64,000 nt of DNA, taken from contig PQAF01000048.1 in the NCBI GenBank assembly GCA_003105015.1, positions 1 through 64,000 on the forward strand, in the 5' to 3' direction. Both the position numbers and the translations under genes were made by a program. Source of the stretch: Rhodocyclales bacterium (GTDB lineage Bacteria; Pseudomonadota; Gammaproteobacteria; Burkholderiales; Rhodocyclaceae). This document shows positions 1 through 7,830 of this stretch, piece by piece (the first letter of the stretch is position 1; the number at the start of each line of letters is the position of its first letter). The notes below the pieces were generated by a model that was given only the letters and a program-made list of their open reading frames with translations, searched no databases and was not told the origin of the DNA.

Positions 1-1091
1 GCGACGAACCACTGGTCGGTGAGCATCGGCTCGATGACGGCGTTGGTGCGGTCGCCGCGCGGCACCATCAGCTTGTGCGGCTTCACCGAGGCGAGCAGGC
101 CTTGGGCCTCGAGGTCGGCGACGATGGCCTTGCGGGCGTCGTAGCGGTCCAGGCCGCGGTACTTCTCCGGCCCATGCTCGTTGATGCGCGCGTCCAGCGT
201 GAGGATGGAGAGCGGCGTGAAGCCATGGCGGTGGCCGACCTGCCAGTCGTTGAAGTCGTGCGCCGGCGTGATCTTGACGCAGCCGGTGCCGAAGTCCTTG
301 TCGACGTAGCTGTCGGCGATGATCGGGATGGTGCGGCCGGTGAGCGGCAGGCGCACGTGCTTGCCGACGAGTTTCGCGTAGCGTTCGTCCTCGGGGTGCA
401 CGGCGACGGCGACGTCGCCGAGCAGGGTTTCCGGCCGCGTCGTGGCGACGATCAGCGCGCCGTCCCCTTCGACGAACGGGTAGCGGATCTCCCACATCGA
501 GCCGTCTTCCTCGGTGGAGACGACCTCGAGGTCGGACACCGCGGTGAGCAGCTTCGGGTCCCAGTTCACCAGGCGCTTGCCGCGGTAGATCAGCCCCTCG
601 CGGTAGAGGCGGACGAAGGTCTCGGTGACGATCTTCGAGAGGCCCGCGTCCATGGTGAAGCGCTCGCGCGACCAGTCGGGCGAGGTGCCGAGGCGGCGCA
701 TCTGCCGCGTGATGGTGCCGCCGGAATACTCCTTCCACTGCCAGACGCGCTCGAGGAATTGCTCGCGGCCGAGGTCGTGGCGCGAGACGCCCTCCGCGTC
801 AAGCTGGCGCTCGACGACGATCTGCGTGGCGATGCCGGCGTGGTCGGTGCCCGGCTGCCACAGCGTGTTGGCGCCGCGCATGCGGTGGTAGCGCGTCAGC
901 GCGTCCATCAGCGTCTGGTTGAAGCCGTGGCCCATGTGCAGCGTGCCGGTGACGTTCGGCGGCGGCAGCAGGATGCAGAAGTTGTCGGTCTTGGCGGTGT
1001 CGGCGCCGGCGGAGAAATAGCCGCGCGACTCCCACAGCGGGTACCAGCGGCGCTCGATGTCGGCCGGCTCGAATGATTTGGCGAGTTCCAT
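1..1091 (-). CDS. valS: Valine--tRNA ligase, N-terminal part (truncated by window edge)
   Basis: Charges tRNA-Val with valine in the cytoplasm. The reading frame enters at an ATG at 1091 and runs off the left edge, so only about 363 N-terminal residues are present out of roughly 900-950 usual for the family. The class I signature appears as [13 protein letters not shown], with the HIGH-type tetrad at about residues 52-55. Downstream come the [10 protein letters not shown] motif and the start of the editing insertion ([14 protein letters not shown]). It is the last gene of the minus-strand series pepA-holC-hypothetical-valS, 65 bases after the preceding stop. The KMSKS loop and anticodon-binding part lie outside the window. 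Confidence 0.97.
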   Translation of the reverse strand, partial: MELAKSFEPADIERRWYPLWESRGYFSAGADTAKTDNFCILLPPPNVTGTLHMGHGFNQTLMDALTRYHRMRGANTLWQPGTDHAGIATQIVVERQLDAEGVSRHDLGREQFLERVWQWKEYSGGTITRQMRRLGTSPDWSRERFTMDAGLSKIVTETFVRLYREGLIYRGKRLVNWDPKLLTAVSDLEVVSTEEDGSMWEIRYPFVEGDGALIVATTRPETLLGDVAVAVHPEDERYAKLVGKHVRLPLTGRTIPIIADSYVDKDFGTGCVKITPAHDFNDWQVGHRHGFTPLSILTLDARINEHGPEKYRGLDRYDARKAIVADLEAQGLLASVKPHKLMVPRGDRTNAVIEPMLTDQWFV

Positions 1092-1156
1092 CCTTGGGGA
1101 AGGGCAGTGCGGAAAAGCCGAAATTATACCGGAGCGGCTACCTGCCCCGGAGCGTC

Positions 1157-1561
1157 TTACTTGCCTTGTTTGGTTCTTTCCTGGGCCGAGCGGATCAGGT
1201 CGGAAATCAGCAGCGGCAGGGTTTCGCGCAGGGCCGCACCGACTTCTTCGGCGACTTGCTCGGCGATGCCATCGAGGCGGCGCGCGACCAGGCGCGGCAA
1301 GGTGGCGACCAGCCAGTTCTCCACCGCGCGCGCGATGTCCGGCGGCAGGGGGCCCAGCAGGTCGCGCATGCGTTCGGCCAGCTGCTCGGCGCCCGGGCTG
1401 CCCGAGAGCGCTGCCGTGAGGGCCGGCACGGCATGGCTCGGATCGACTACCTCCGTGAGTACGGGTACGTCTTCAGGCGGCGGGGCCGGTTGGGCGCCGC
1501 CGGCGACGAAGGCGCGGCGTTTCATCAGCGCGTCGGCCTTGCCGAAGATATCGTCGCTCAA
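1157..1561 (-). CDS. Conserved hypothetical protein between holC and valS
   Basis: A 134-residue soluble protein of unknown function. Its N-terminal third is low in complexity (ProAla-rich, with an APPPED segment near residue 28). The rest is predicted helical, with a run of Leu/Ala heptads and no transmembrane segment or signal peptide. The start chosen is TTG at 1561, whose TTGA overlaps the holC TGA stop, implying translational coupling. An internal ATG (MKRRAFV, residue 13) is the alternative. A small protein at this place between holC and valS recurs in betaproteobacteria, so a link to DNA polymerase or synthetase expression is possible but only inferred. Confidence 0.7.
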   Translation of the reverse strand: MSDDIFGKADALMKRRAFVAGGAQPAPPPEDVPVLTEVVDPSHAVPALTAALSGSPGAEQLAERMRDLLGPLPPDIARAVENWLVATLPRLVARRLDGIAEQVAEEVGAALRETLPLLISDLIRSAQERTKQGK

Positions 1562-1986
1562 CGCTCAGCCCTTGTGAGATCGTGTGCCGCGATCGCATAG
1601 CCGCGGTCGCGGTAGAACCTGAAGCGCTCCCGCGCCGGGCCGCGGTCGGCTTCATCCGTGCCGACGATTTCGACCAGCCTGTCGAAGCGGGAAAAGGCCG
1701 GCGGCAGGTCGCCATCGAGATTGACCAGCACATCGTGGTGGGCCGCATTCTCCAGCGAGCTCCCGATGACGACCGGGGTTTCCGCTGCCAGGGCATCGCC
1801 GAGACGGCAATGCGGCACGAAGCCCGTCGCGGGCTGGACCCACAACTGGCGATCCACCTGGGCGGCCAGGCTTTCCGACGGCGCATATACCAGCACCTTG
1901 CGGCCTTCGGCATGCAACTCGCCGATCAGGCGGCAGGCCGCCTGTACCTTGTCGCTGGCGCCGTGGTGGAAATCGATGCTGGTCAC
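1558..1986 (-). CDS. holC: DNA polymerase III chi subunit
   Basis: The chi subunit of the clamp-loader complex, which links the psi subunit to single-strand binding protein at the replication fork. The 142-residue product has the family features: N-terminal IDFHHGASDKVQAACRLI, central KVLVYAPS, and the C-terminal part with ENAAHHDVLVNL and FDRLVEIV. The GTG start at 1986 overlaps the pepA TGA by four bases (GTGA), so it is translationally coupled to pepA. An upstream in-frame ATG would only extend into pepA and gives a Gly/Arg/His-rich sequence unlike the family. pepA-holC-valS order is common in proteobacteria. Confidence 0.93.
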   Translation of the reverse strand: MTSIDFHHGASDKVQAACRLIGELHAEGRKVLVYAPSESLAAQVDRQLWVQPATGFVPHCRLGDALAAETPVVIGSSLENAAHHDVLVNLDGDLPPAFSRFDRLVEIVGTDEADRGPARERFRFYRDRGYAIAAHDLTRAER

Positions 1987-3476
1987 AGCTTGCCCGCGCG
2001 CTTCAGCAGGAAGTGCGTCAACAGCGGCACGGGGCGCCCGGTGGAGCCTTTCTCCTTGCCCGAACGCCAGGCGGTGCCGGCGATGTCGAGGTGGGCCCAG
2101 CGGTATTTTTTCGTGAAGCGCGCCAGGAAGCAGGCGCCGGTGATGGTGCCCGCCGCGCGGCTGCCGCTGATGTTGGGGATGTCGGCGAAGTTGCTCTTGA
2201 GCATTTCCTGATAGTCGTCCCACAAGGGCAGCTGCCAGGCGCGGTCGCCGGAAGCCTGGCCGGCTTCCAGGAGCTCCTCGGCGAGCCCGTCGTGGTTGGC
2301 CATCAGGCCTGAAGCCACTGCGCCCAGCGCGATGACGCAGGCGCCGGTGAGCGTGGCGACGTCCACAACGCAGTCGGGATCGAAGCGCTCCGCGTAGGTA
2401 AGGGCGTCACACAGGATGAGGCGGCCCTCGGCGTCGGTGTTGAGGATCTCGATGGTTTGGCCCGACATCGAGGTGACGATGTCGCCCGGCCGGGTGGCGG
2501 CGCCGCCCGGCATGTTCTCGGTGGTGGGGATGAGCCCGACGACATTCAGCGGCAGCTTCATGGCGGCGAGGGTGCGGAAGGCGCCGAGCACGCTGGCGGC
2601 GCCGGACATGTCGTACTTCATCTCGTCCATCTCGGCGCCGGGCTTGAGGGAGATGCCGCCGGTGTCGAAGGTGATGCCCTTGCCGACCAGCACGACCGGC
2701 TTTGCCTTGGCCTTGCCGCCGTGGTATTGCAGCACGATGAAGCGCGGCGGCTGGTGCGAGCCGCGCGCGACGGACAGCAGCGAGCCCATGCCGAGCTTTT
2801 CCATGCGGGCGCGATCGAGTACCTCGCATTTCAGCTTGCACTCCCTGGCCAGCTTTTGCGCCTGCTGCGCGAGATAGGTCGGCGTGCAGATGTTGGCCGG
2901 GAGGTTGCCCAGTTCGCGGGTGAGGTCCATGCCGCGGGCAATGGCCTCGCCCTGGTCGAGGGCGGCGGCAGCGGACTTGGCATCCTTGCCGGCCACGGTG
3001 AACGCGATGGCGGACAGGGGCGGCTTGGCCTTGTCCTTCTTCGACTTGAGCTGGTCTGAACGATAGAGGGTCTCATGGACGACCAGTGCGCCCTGGCGTG
3101 CCTGCCAGTCAGTGTTGCGTTTGGCGACCGGCAGTTCGCTCAGAGTGATGACGACGTTCTTGCTGCCGGTGTCCTTCAGGGCACGCACCGACGCGGCGAC
3201 GGCGTCGCGATAGGCCTTTTCGCCGAACTCCGTTTCCTTGCCGAGGCCGACCAGCAGGACGCGTCCCGCGGCGATGCCGGGCGTGCCATGCACCAGCAGC
3301 GCCGCGCCGCTTCTGCCTTCCATGTCGCCGCGGCGCAGGATGCCTGACAGGTAGCCGCCGGAAGCCTTGTCCACCATTTGCGCAGGTGCCGACAGCTTGC
3401 GGGACTCGAACACGCCGACAACGATGCAGTCGCACCTGGCCTTATCCGGGCCGACGCTTTTTATGCTAAATTCCAC
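1983..3476 (-). CDS. pepA: Leucyl (cytosol) aminopeptidase PepA
   Basis: A manganese or zinc dependent M17 aminopeptidase that removes N-terminal residues from peptides; in some bacteria it is also a DNA-binding architectural protein. The metal and catalytic segments are present: KGITFDTGG near residue 266, DMSGAASV near 289, and the family signature NTDAEGRL near 346. The GTG at 3476 gives VEFSIKSV, matching the usual MEFS start, and sits after GGAGAGGAG. A TTG six bases upstream lies inside that ribosome-binding site and is rejected. The product is 497 residues, the normal length. Divergent from lptF across a 62-base gap. Confidence 0.97.
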   Translation of the reverse strand: MEFSIKSVGPDKARCDCIVVGVFESRKLSAPAQMVDKASGGYLSGILRRGDMEGRSGAALLVHGTPGIAAGRVLLVGLGKETEFGEKAYRDAVAASVRALKDTGSKNVVITLSELPVAKRNTDWQARQGALVVHETLYRSDQLKSKKDKAKPPLSAIAFTVAGKDAKSAAAALDQGEAIARGMDLTRELGNLPANICTPTYLAQQAQKLARECKLKCEVLDRARMEKLGMGSLLSVARGSHQPPRFIVLQYHGGKAKAKPVVLVGKGITFDTGGISLKPGAEMDEMKYDMSGAASVLGAFRTLAAMKLPLNVVGLIPTTENMPGGAATRPGDIVTSMSGQTIEILNTDAEGRLILCDALTYAERFDPDCVVDVATLTGACVIALGAVASGLMANHDGLAEELLEAGQASGDRAWQLPLWDDYQEMLKSNFADIPNISGSRAAGTITGACFLARFTKKYRWAHLDIAGTAWRSGKEKGSTGRPVPLLTHFLLKRAGKL

Positions 3477-3538
3477 TCGCAACTCCTCTCCGGCAAATTA
3501 GGCTCCGATTATCCCTTCTCCCCTCCGAAAAAGTCAAA

Positions 3539-4645
3539 ATGGCGCGCGGGCTGACTTTTGAGCGTGCGGTGATGCGGGAATTCACCGGCACGGCGGGCGC
3601 AACTTTCGTTGCCCTGTTCGCCATCCTGCTGACGACCCAGCTGATTCGCCTGCTGAGCCAGGCTGCCGGCGGCAAGCTCGTCTCCGAGGCGGTGATCGCC
3701 CTGCTCGGTTTCGGCGCCCTGACGCATCTGCCGATCCTGCTCTCCTTGACCCTTTTCATTGCGGTGCTGATGACCCTGTCGCGCAGCTACCGCGATTCGG
3801 AAATGGCCGTGTGGTTCTCGTGCGGCCTGTCCCTGACGGCCTGGATGAGGCCTGTCCTGAAGTTTTCCGCCCCCCTTGTTGCAGCCATTGCCGTGTTGTC
3901 CCTGCTGTTGTCGCCCTGGGCGCAATCGAAGAGCGTTGAATATCGCCAACGAATGGATACCCGTGACGATGTGGCGCGCGTTTCACCCGGGGCCTTCAAG
4001 GAATCGGCCAGCGGCGAGCGGGTGTTCTTCGTGGAGGCGGCCTCGGCCGACTCCGCCTCGGGCGAGGAAGGGGCGGTCAGGAACATCTTCATCAGTTCCA
4101 TGCAGCATGGACGTCTGGGCGTGATGATGTCCACCACCGGCTATACGGAAAGCCTGCCCAACGGCGACCGCTTCGTGGTCCTCGTGAATGGCAGGCGCTA
4201 CGAAGGTACGCCGGGGTCGCCGGAATATCGTGTCATGGAATTCGAACGCTACGCCGTGCGCATCGAAACGAAGGAGGCACGCGGCATCGAGGTGACGACG
4301 AAAAACACGCCGACCTGGGCACTGGTGCAGAATCCGACCAATTCCGGCAAGGGAGAGATTCTCTGGCGCATTGGCATGCCGTTGGCGGCGCTCAACCTGG
4401 CCCTGCTGGCGATACCGCTCAGTTTCGTCAATCCCCGCGCCGGCCGAACCAACAACCTGGTGCTGGCGCTCCTCACTTACATGCTGTACAGCAACCTGCT
4501 TTCGGTCAGCCAGGCCTGGGTGGCGCAGGGGAAGCTGCGCTTTGAAGTCGGCTGGTGGCTTGTGCACGTCGTGATGTTTGTCATGCTGGTCCTGCTGTTC
4601 TTCAAGCGGCTGTCGGTTTTCTCCTGGCCGAGGCTGCGCAAGTGA
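3539..4645 (+). CDS. lptF: LPS export ABC transporter permease LptF
   Basis: One of the two inner-membrane permeases of the LptB2FGC complex, which extracts lipopolysaccharide and passes it to the periplasmic bridge. The 368-residue protein has the YjgP/YjgQ layout: three N-terminal membrane segments (about residues 18-40, 48-75 and 98-118), a periplasmic beta-jellyroll domain (about 130-265), and three C-terminal membrane segments. The LLTTQLIRLL and AALNLALLAIPL segments are typical. No good ribosome-binding site precedes the ATG, but the resulting N-terminus has the family spacing before RAVMREF. Its stop overlaps the lptG start. Confidence 0.95.
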   Translation: MARGLTFERAVMREFTGTAGATFVALFAILLTTQLIRLLSQAAGGKLVSEAVIALLGFGALTHLPILLSLTLFIAVLMTLSRSYRDSEMAVWFSCGLSLTAWMRPVLKFSAPLVAAIAVLSLLLSPWAQSKSVEYRQRMDTRDDVARVSPGAFKESASGERVFFVEAASADSASGEEGAVRNIFISSMQHGRLGVMMSTTGYTESLPNGDRFVVLVNGRRYEGTPGSPEYRVMEFERYAVRIETKEARGIEVTTKNTPTWALVQNPTNSGKGEILWRIGMPLAALNLALLAIPLSFVNPRAGRTNNLVLALLTYMLYSNLLSVSQAWVAQGKLRFEVGWWLVHVVMFVMLVLLFFKRLSVFSWPRLRK

Positions 4646-5715
4646 AGGTTTATCAGCGCTACCTGGCGAGGGAGATCTATTCGGCCGTGACGCTGGTGCT
4701 CGTCGCGTTCCTGATGCTGTTCGCCTTTTTCGATTTCATCAACGAACTGGAGAGCCTGGGCAAGGGAAATTATCAGCTGCGATTCATGGCGCTGTTCGTG
4801 CTGCTGACGCTGCCCGGCCATATCTACGAACTGGCCCCCATCGCGGTTCTGATCGGCACGCTCTATGCCCTGACCATGTTGGCACGCCATTCCGAAATCA
4901 CGGTGCTGCGCGCCTCGGGATTGTCGACTGCGGAGATTCTGGGCGGGCTTGCAAAGGTGGGACTGGCATTTGTATTGCTGACGTTTATTGTCGGAGATTT
5001 CATTGCGCCCCCTGCCGAACGTGCTGCCAAGCAGCTGCGGCTTGAGGCAATGTCGCAGGTGGTGGGACAGGAGTTTCGATCAGGATTGTGGGTCAAGGAC
5101 GACATGAGCTTCATCAATGTCCGTACCGTCCTGCCGGATTCGCGACTGGAAGGCGTGCGCATCTACGAGTTCGACAAGCATCATGTCCTGCGCTCGATAT
5201 CCGAGGCGAAGGAAGGCGAATACCTGCCGCCCGACAAGTGGCGACTGAAGGAAGTTGCGCAGACGGTTTTCGAAAAGGACCGGGCCAGGGTGAGTCGCCT
5301 CCCGGAGGCGGTCTGGCAGTCGGCGATCAATCCTGAAATCCTCGGAGTGCTTCTGGTCATGCCGGAGCGGATGTCGGTGGCCAGCCTGTATCGCTATATC
5401 CGCCACCTCAAGGACAACCAGGTGAAGACGCAGCGCTACGAGATCGCCATGTGGAAAAAACTGGTCTATCCGCTGGCGGCGCTGGTCATGATGGCTTTGG
5501 CGTTGCCGTTTGCCTATCTGCAGGACCGCATGGGGGCCGTCAGCGTCAAGGTTTTTGCCGGCATCATGCTCGGCATCACCTTCCATATGCTGAACGGCCT
5601 TTTTTCCAACCTCGGCATCATCAACAGCTGGCCGCCCTTCTTCTCGGCCATCACGCCAAGCGCGCTGTTCCTGCTGGCGGCCACCGGCATGTTATGGTGG
5701 GTCGAGCGGCGCTAA
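4642..5715 (+). CDS. lptG: LPS export ABC transporter permease LptG
   Basis: The second permease of the LptB2FGC lipopolysaccharide extractor. The 357-residue product begins VKVYQRYLAREIYSAV, as the family does, followed by membrane segments, a periplasmic domain (about 110-265) and three C-terminal helices. The GTG at 4642 forms a GTGA overlap with the lptF stop, which favours it over an upstream ATG that lies inside lptF and gives an unrelated N-terminus. The segment FNLGIINSWPPF...ITPSALFLL close to the C-terminus is characteristic. The stop overlaps the stop of the convergent RDD gene by four bases. Confidence 0.95.
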   Translation: MKVYQRYLAREIYSAVTLVLVAFLMLFAFFDFINELESLGKGNYQLRFMALFVLLTLPGHIYELAPIAVLIGTLYALTMLARHSEITVLRASGLSTAEILGGLAKVGLAFVLLTFIVGDFIAPPAERAAKQLRLEAMSQVVGQEFRSGLWVKDDMSFINVRTVLPDSRLEGVRIYEFDKHHVLRSISEAKEGEYLPPDKWRLKEVAQTVFEKDRARVSRLPEAVWQSAINPEILGVLLVMPERMSVASLYRYIRHLKDNQVKTQRYEIAMWKKLVYPLAALVMMALALPFAYLQDRMGAVSVKVFAGIMLGITFHMLNGLFSNLGIINSWPPFFSAITPSALFLLAATGMLWWVERR

Positions 5716-6143
5716 AGCCTAATCAGGCGCGTTCCGGCCAGGCGGTCATGCAGGAACTGGCGGTCCCGATCGAAAAGCGCCCAAAGGATGCCGATTCCGC
5801 AGCCAAGCAGGCTCGGCCATGCCAAGCAAAAGCGAAGGAAGATCTGCCGGGTCGTCAGGGGCATGCCGTTGGCAGATACCAGCTTGATTTTCCATGTTTG
5901 CATGGCGAGGGTTTGTCCGCTTCGCTTCCAGAGCCATCCGAAATAAGCCAGCAAGACGATGAATACGTGCAGCCAGAGAAGCGGGCCGGGCAGAGCCGCC
6001 TTCCTGGCCATGCCAAGCAGCAGATGGGGAACAACGAAGGCGACGCTCAATACCCCCAATAGCAGGAACGATTCATAGAGCATGCTGGCAAGGCGCCGGC
6101 GAATGCTGGCTGTCGCCATGACGGCATGAATTGCTTCCGCCAC
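5712..6143 (-). CDS. RDD family membrane protein
   Basis: A small integral membrane protein of the RDD family, which takes its name from conserved Arg and Asp residues; some members are ion/proton antiporters, but most have no known substrate. The 143-residue reading shows RRRLASMLYE (the Arg motif) in the first helix, three membrane segments (about 21-43, 52-69 and 103-123), the family GQTLAMQTWKIKLV motif near residue 75, and a C-terminal FLHDRLAGTRLI. The start is GTG at 6143; ATG at 6119 (MATASIRRR) is an equally plausible start. It lies just after the DUF3106 gene. Confidence 0.85.
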   Translation of the reverse strand: MAEAIHAVMATASIRRRLASMLYESFLLLGVLSVAFVVPHLLLGMARKAALPGPLLWLHVFIVLLAYFGWLWKRSGQTLAMQTWKIKLVSANGMPLTTRQIFLRFCLAWPSLLGCGIGILWALFDRDRQFLHDRLAGTRLIRL

Positions 6144-6148
6144 GGCGG

Positions 6149-6799
6149 CTACTGCGAGACAGGAGGATCGGATGCAGCGGGCGTTGTCGGGGCCGGCTGC
6201 GCGGGGGCCTCGGCCGAAACGGGATTGTCGCCTTGAACCGGTGTCGTCGTTGCCTCCGTGCTAGCCGCGGCTGGCGGGGGAGGCTGAGGTGGCGTAGAGG
6301 TGACGGCAGGGGCGGCAGTCGGCAAGGGCTGAGACCCTGCAGGTAGTTTCGGTGTAAGTGAATGCGTTTTGGGCGAGCGCTTTTTGGCAGCTTTCTCTGC
6401 CAGTCGTTTTTTTTCCTCTTCCGGCAATTCCTTGTATTGCTCCCATTTTTTCTTGAGGGCTTCTTTTTGCTCCGGCGGGACGGTTTTCAGATTCTTGTAG
6501 CGGGCGCGTGCCTGGGTACGTTGCTCCGGTGTCAGGCTGGCCCAGTCTTGCATGCGCCGCTGTACACGAGCTTGTTCTTGCGGTTTCATGCCCGGGTAGC
6601 GCTTGGCGATCCCCAGCCATTTTTTCTTGCGAAACGCCTCCATCTTGTCCCAATCTCGGGCCAGGGGGGCGAGGATCTGCTTCTGTTCCTGGGTGAGTTC
6701 AACCCACGCCGGCTGCCTCAGTTCGGGGACAACGGCGAGGGCGGATGGGAAGAACGAAAAGACGAGTATCAGTCCTGCGACGAGTGCTCGGAAAGCCAT
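6149..6799 (-). CDS. DUF3106 domain protein, secreted
   Basis: A 216-residue exported protein of unknown function. It has a Sec signal peptide (residues 1-23, cleavage near ALAV), then a DUF3106 domain of helical repeats built on LTPEQ/MKPQEQ units (WVELTQEQKQIL, YPGMKPQEQARVQ, WASLTPEQRTQ, VPPEQKEAL, LPEEEKKRL). The last 75 residues are a Pro/Ala/Thr-rich tail ending PPVSQ. The repeat layout resembles periplasmic CpxP/Spy-type helical proteins, but that comparison is only by eye. The gene overlaps the end of the DUF3619 gene by 31 bases and follows the sigma factor, suggesting one transcript. Confidence 0.85.
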   Translation of the reverse strand: MAFRALVAGLILVFSFFPSALAVVPELRQPAWVELTQEQKQILAPLARDWDKMEAFRKKKWLGIAKRYPGMKPQEQARVQRRMQDWASLTPEQRTQARARYKNLKTVPPEQKEALKKKWEQYKELPEEEKKRLAEKAAKKRSPKTHSLTPKLPAGSQPLPTAAPAVTSTPPQPPPPAAASTEATTTPVQGDNPVSAEAPAQPAPTTPAASDPPVSQ

Positions 6800-7149
6800 G
6801 CCTGGAAGCCCTTGTCGAGGTAGGCGTTGATCGGCAGGTCATCGGCCAGCAATGCACTGTCGATTTCCTCTTGCTCGGCCGCCTTCTGGAAATCGTTCCA
6901 TGTCGCCACACCGACGACCCCGACTACCAGACCGACTATTGCTGCCAATGCGCGTGCATGGGGCAGAATCATGTCCGCTGCGAAATGCCCGAACCCGGCC
7001 AGACTCAATTGCGCTCCCGCGGCTTTCTGGCGGGCAAGCGCATTCTGACGTGCTTGAAACAATCTGTCGGCGGTTTGATCGTCAATCCCCTCCGCTCCCA
7101 GATTGAGTTGGTGGCGTACCTTGTAGGCGAATTCACGCTCATTCTTCAT
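6769..7149 (-). CDS. DUF3619 family membrane protein, possible anti-sigma partner
   Basis: A 126-residue protein with a soluble N-terminal part, one membrane segment (about residues 62-85, LAAIVGLVVGVVGVATW), and a short C-terminal region including DDLPINAYLDKGFQAWL. This matches the DUF3619 layout. The ATG at 7149 shares ATGA with the stop of the sigma-factor gene, so the two are translationally coupled. A single-pass protein encoded directly after an ECF-like sigma factor is the usual arrangement for a membrane anti-sigma factor. No ZAS zinc motif is visible, so that role is inference from context only. Confidence 0.85.
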   Translation of the reverse strand: MKNEREFAYKVRHQLNLGAEGIDDQTADRLFQARQNALARQKAAGAQLSLAGFGHFAADMILPHARALAAIVGLVVGVVGVATWNDFQKAAEQEEIDSALLADDLPINAYLDKGFQAWLSEHSSQD

Positions 7150-7709
7150 AGCTCGATGCCCTTTGCCTTCAATGCCGTGGCCAATGAATGAGTCGCCCGG
7201 GAGCAATGCGTTTTCACGCTGCCTTCCGAGCATCCCATCGCCGCCGCGGTTTCGGCGATATCCATGTCTTCCCAATAACGCATAAGAAAGGCCTCACGTT
7301 GACGCGGCGGCAGTTTCATTACCTCTTTTTCAATTATTTCAAGAACCTGTGATTGCTCCAGGCTTGCATGCGGCGTCGCCGGTGAATACGACCCCTGCTC
7401 CACCTCCAAAGTTTCAAGGGGGTCGGAATCCTCGTCATCCGATGAGGAGAATGCCGAGAGCAGCGTGGTCCAGAGCGAACGGACCTTCTGACGACGGTAA
7501 AAATCCCGGATGGTGTTCTGCAGAATGCGCTGGAACAGCATCGGCAGCTCCCCTGCCGGCTTGCCCCCATACTTCTCAGCCAGCTTGAGCATCGCGTCCT
7601 GCACGATATCCAGTGCCGCTTCGTCGTCGCGCACGGCAAACAGAGCCTGTTTGTAGGCGCGCCGCTCTACGCTGGCGAGAAAATCCGACAGTTCCGTTCT
7701 TGCGGCCAG
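7146..7709 (-). CDS. RNA polymerase sigma factor, ECF-like (start uncertain)
   Basis: A sigma-70 family transcription factor. It shows region 2 (VRDDEAALDIVQDAMLKLAEKYG, then LFQRILQNTIRDFYRRQ) and region 4 with a helix-turn-helix (LPPRQREAFLMRYWEDMDIAETAAAMGCSEGSVKTH). The start is unclear. Family members begin about 25 residues before the first ordinary codon (GTG at 7634), and that stretch is intact here (ELSDFLASVERRAYKQ) but has only CTG (7709) or ATC ahead of it. An in-frame ATG at 7724 is cut off by TGA three codons later. I give the CTG because it restores the usual N-terminus. Coupled to DUF3619 downstream. Confidence 0.8.
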   Translation of the reverse strand: MAARTELSDFLASVERRAYKQALFAVRDDEAALDIVQDAMLKLAEKYGGKPAGELPMLFQRILQNTIRDFYRRQKVRSLWTTLLSAFSSSDDEDSDPLETLEVEQGSYSPATPHASLEQSQVLEIIEKEVMKLPPRQREAFLMRYWEDMDIAETAAAMGCSEGSVKTHCSRATHSLATALKAKGIEL

Positions 7710-7758
7710 GATTCAGTTTTCCATTCGTTGCGAAGAGCTTTGCCCATCGCGAAATGCC

Positions 7759-7787
7759 TTGACCAAAGAGGGGGGAGTAAGTAAAGT
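7759..7787 (+). promoter_or_regulatory. Probable sigma-70 promoter of the ilv operon
   Basis: TTGACC at 7759-7764 and TAAAGT at 7782-7787 are separated by 17 bases and would start transcription near 7794, leaving an untranslated leader of only about 37 bases before the ilvB ATG. No attenuator fits in so short a leader. Confidence 0.5.
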
Positions 7788-7830
7788 CACAGGTTTTTCA
7801 GCTGTTTATGGAAGCCTTCTGGGTGCAACA

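Noticed and set aside
7759..7830. Upstream TTG start for ilvB adding 24 residues
   Set aside because: The extra residues do not resemble the family N-terminus, and the TTG lies in the -35 of the predicted promoter.
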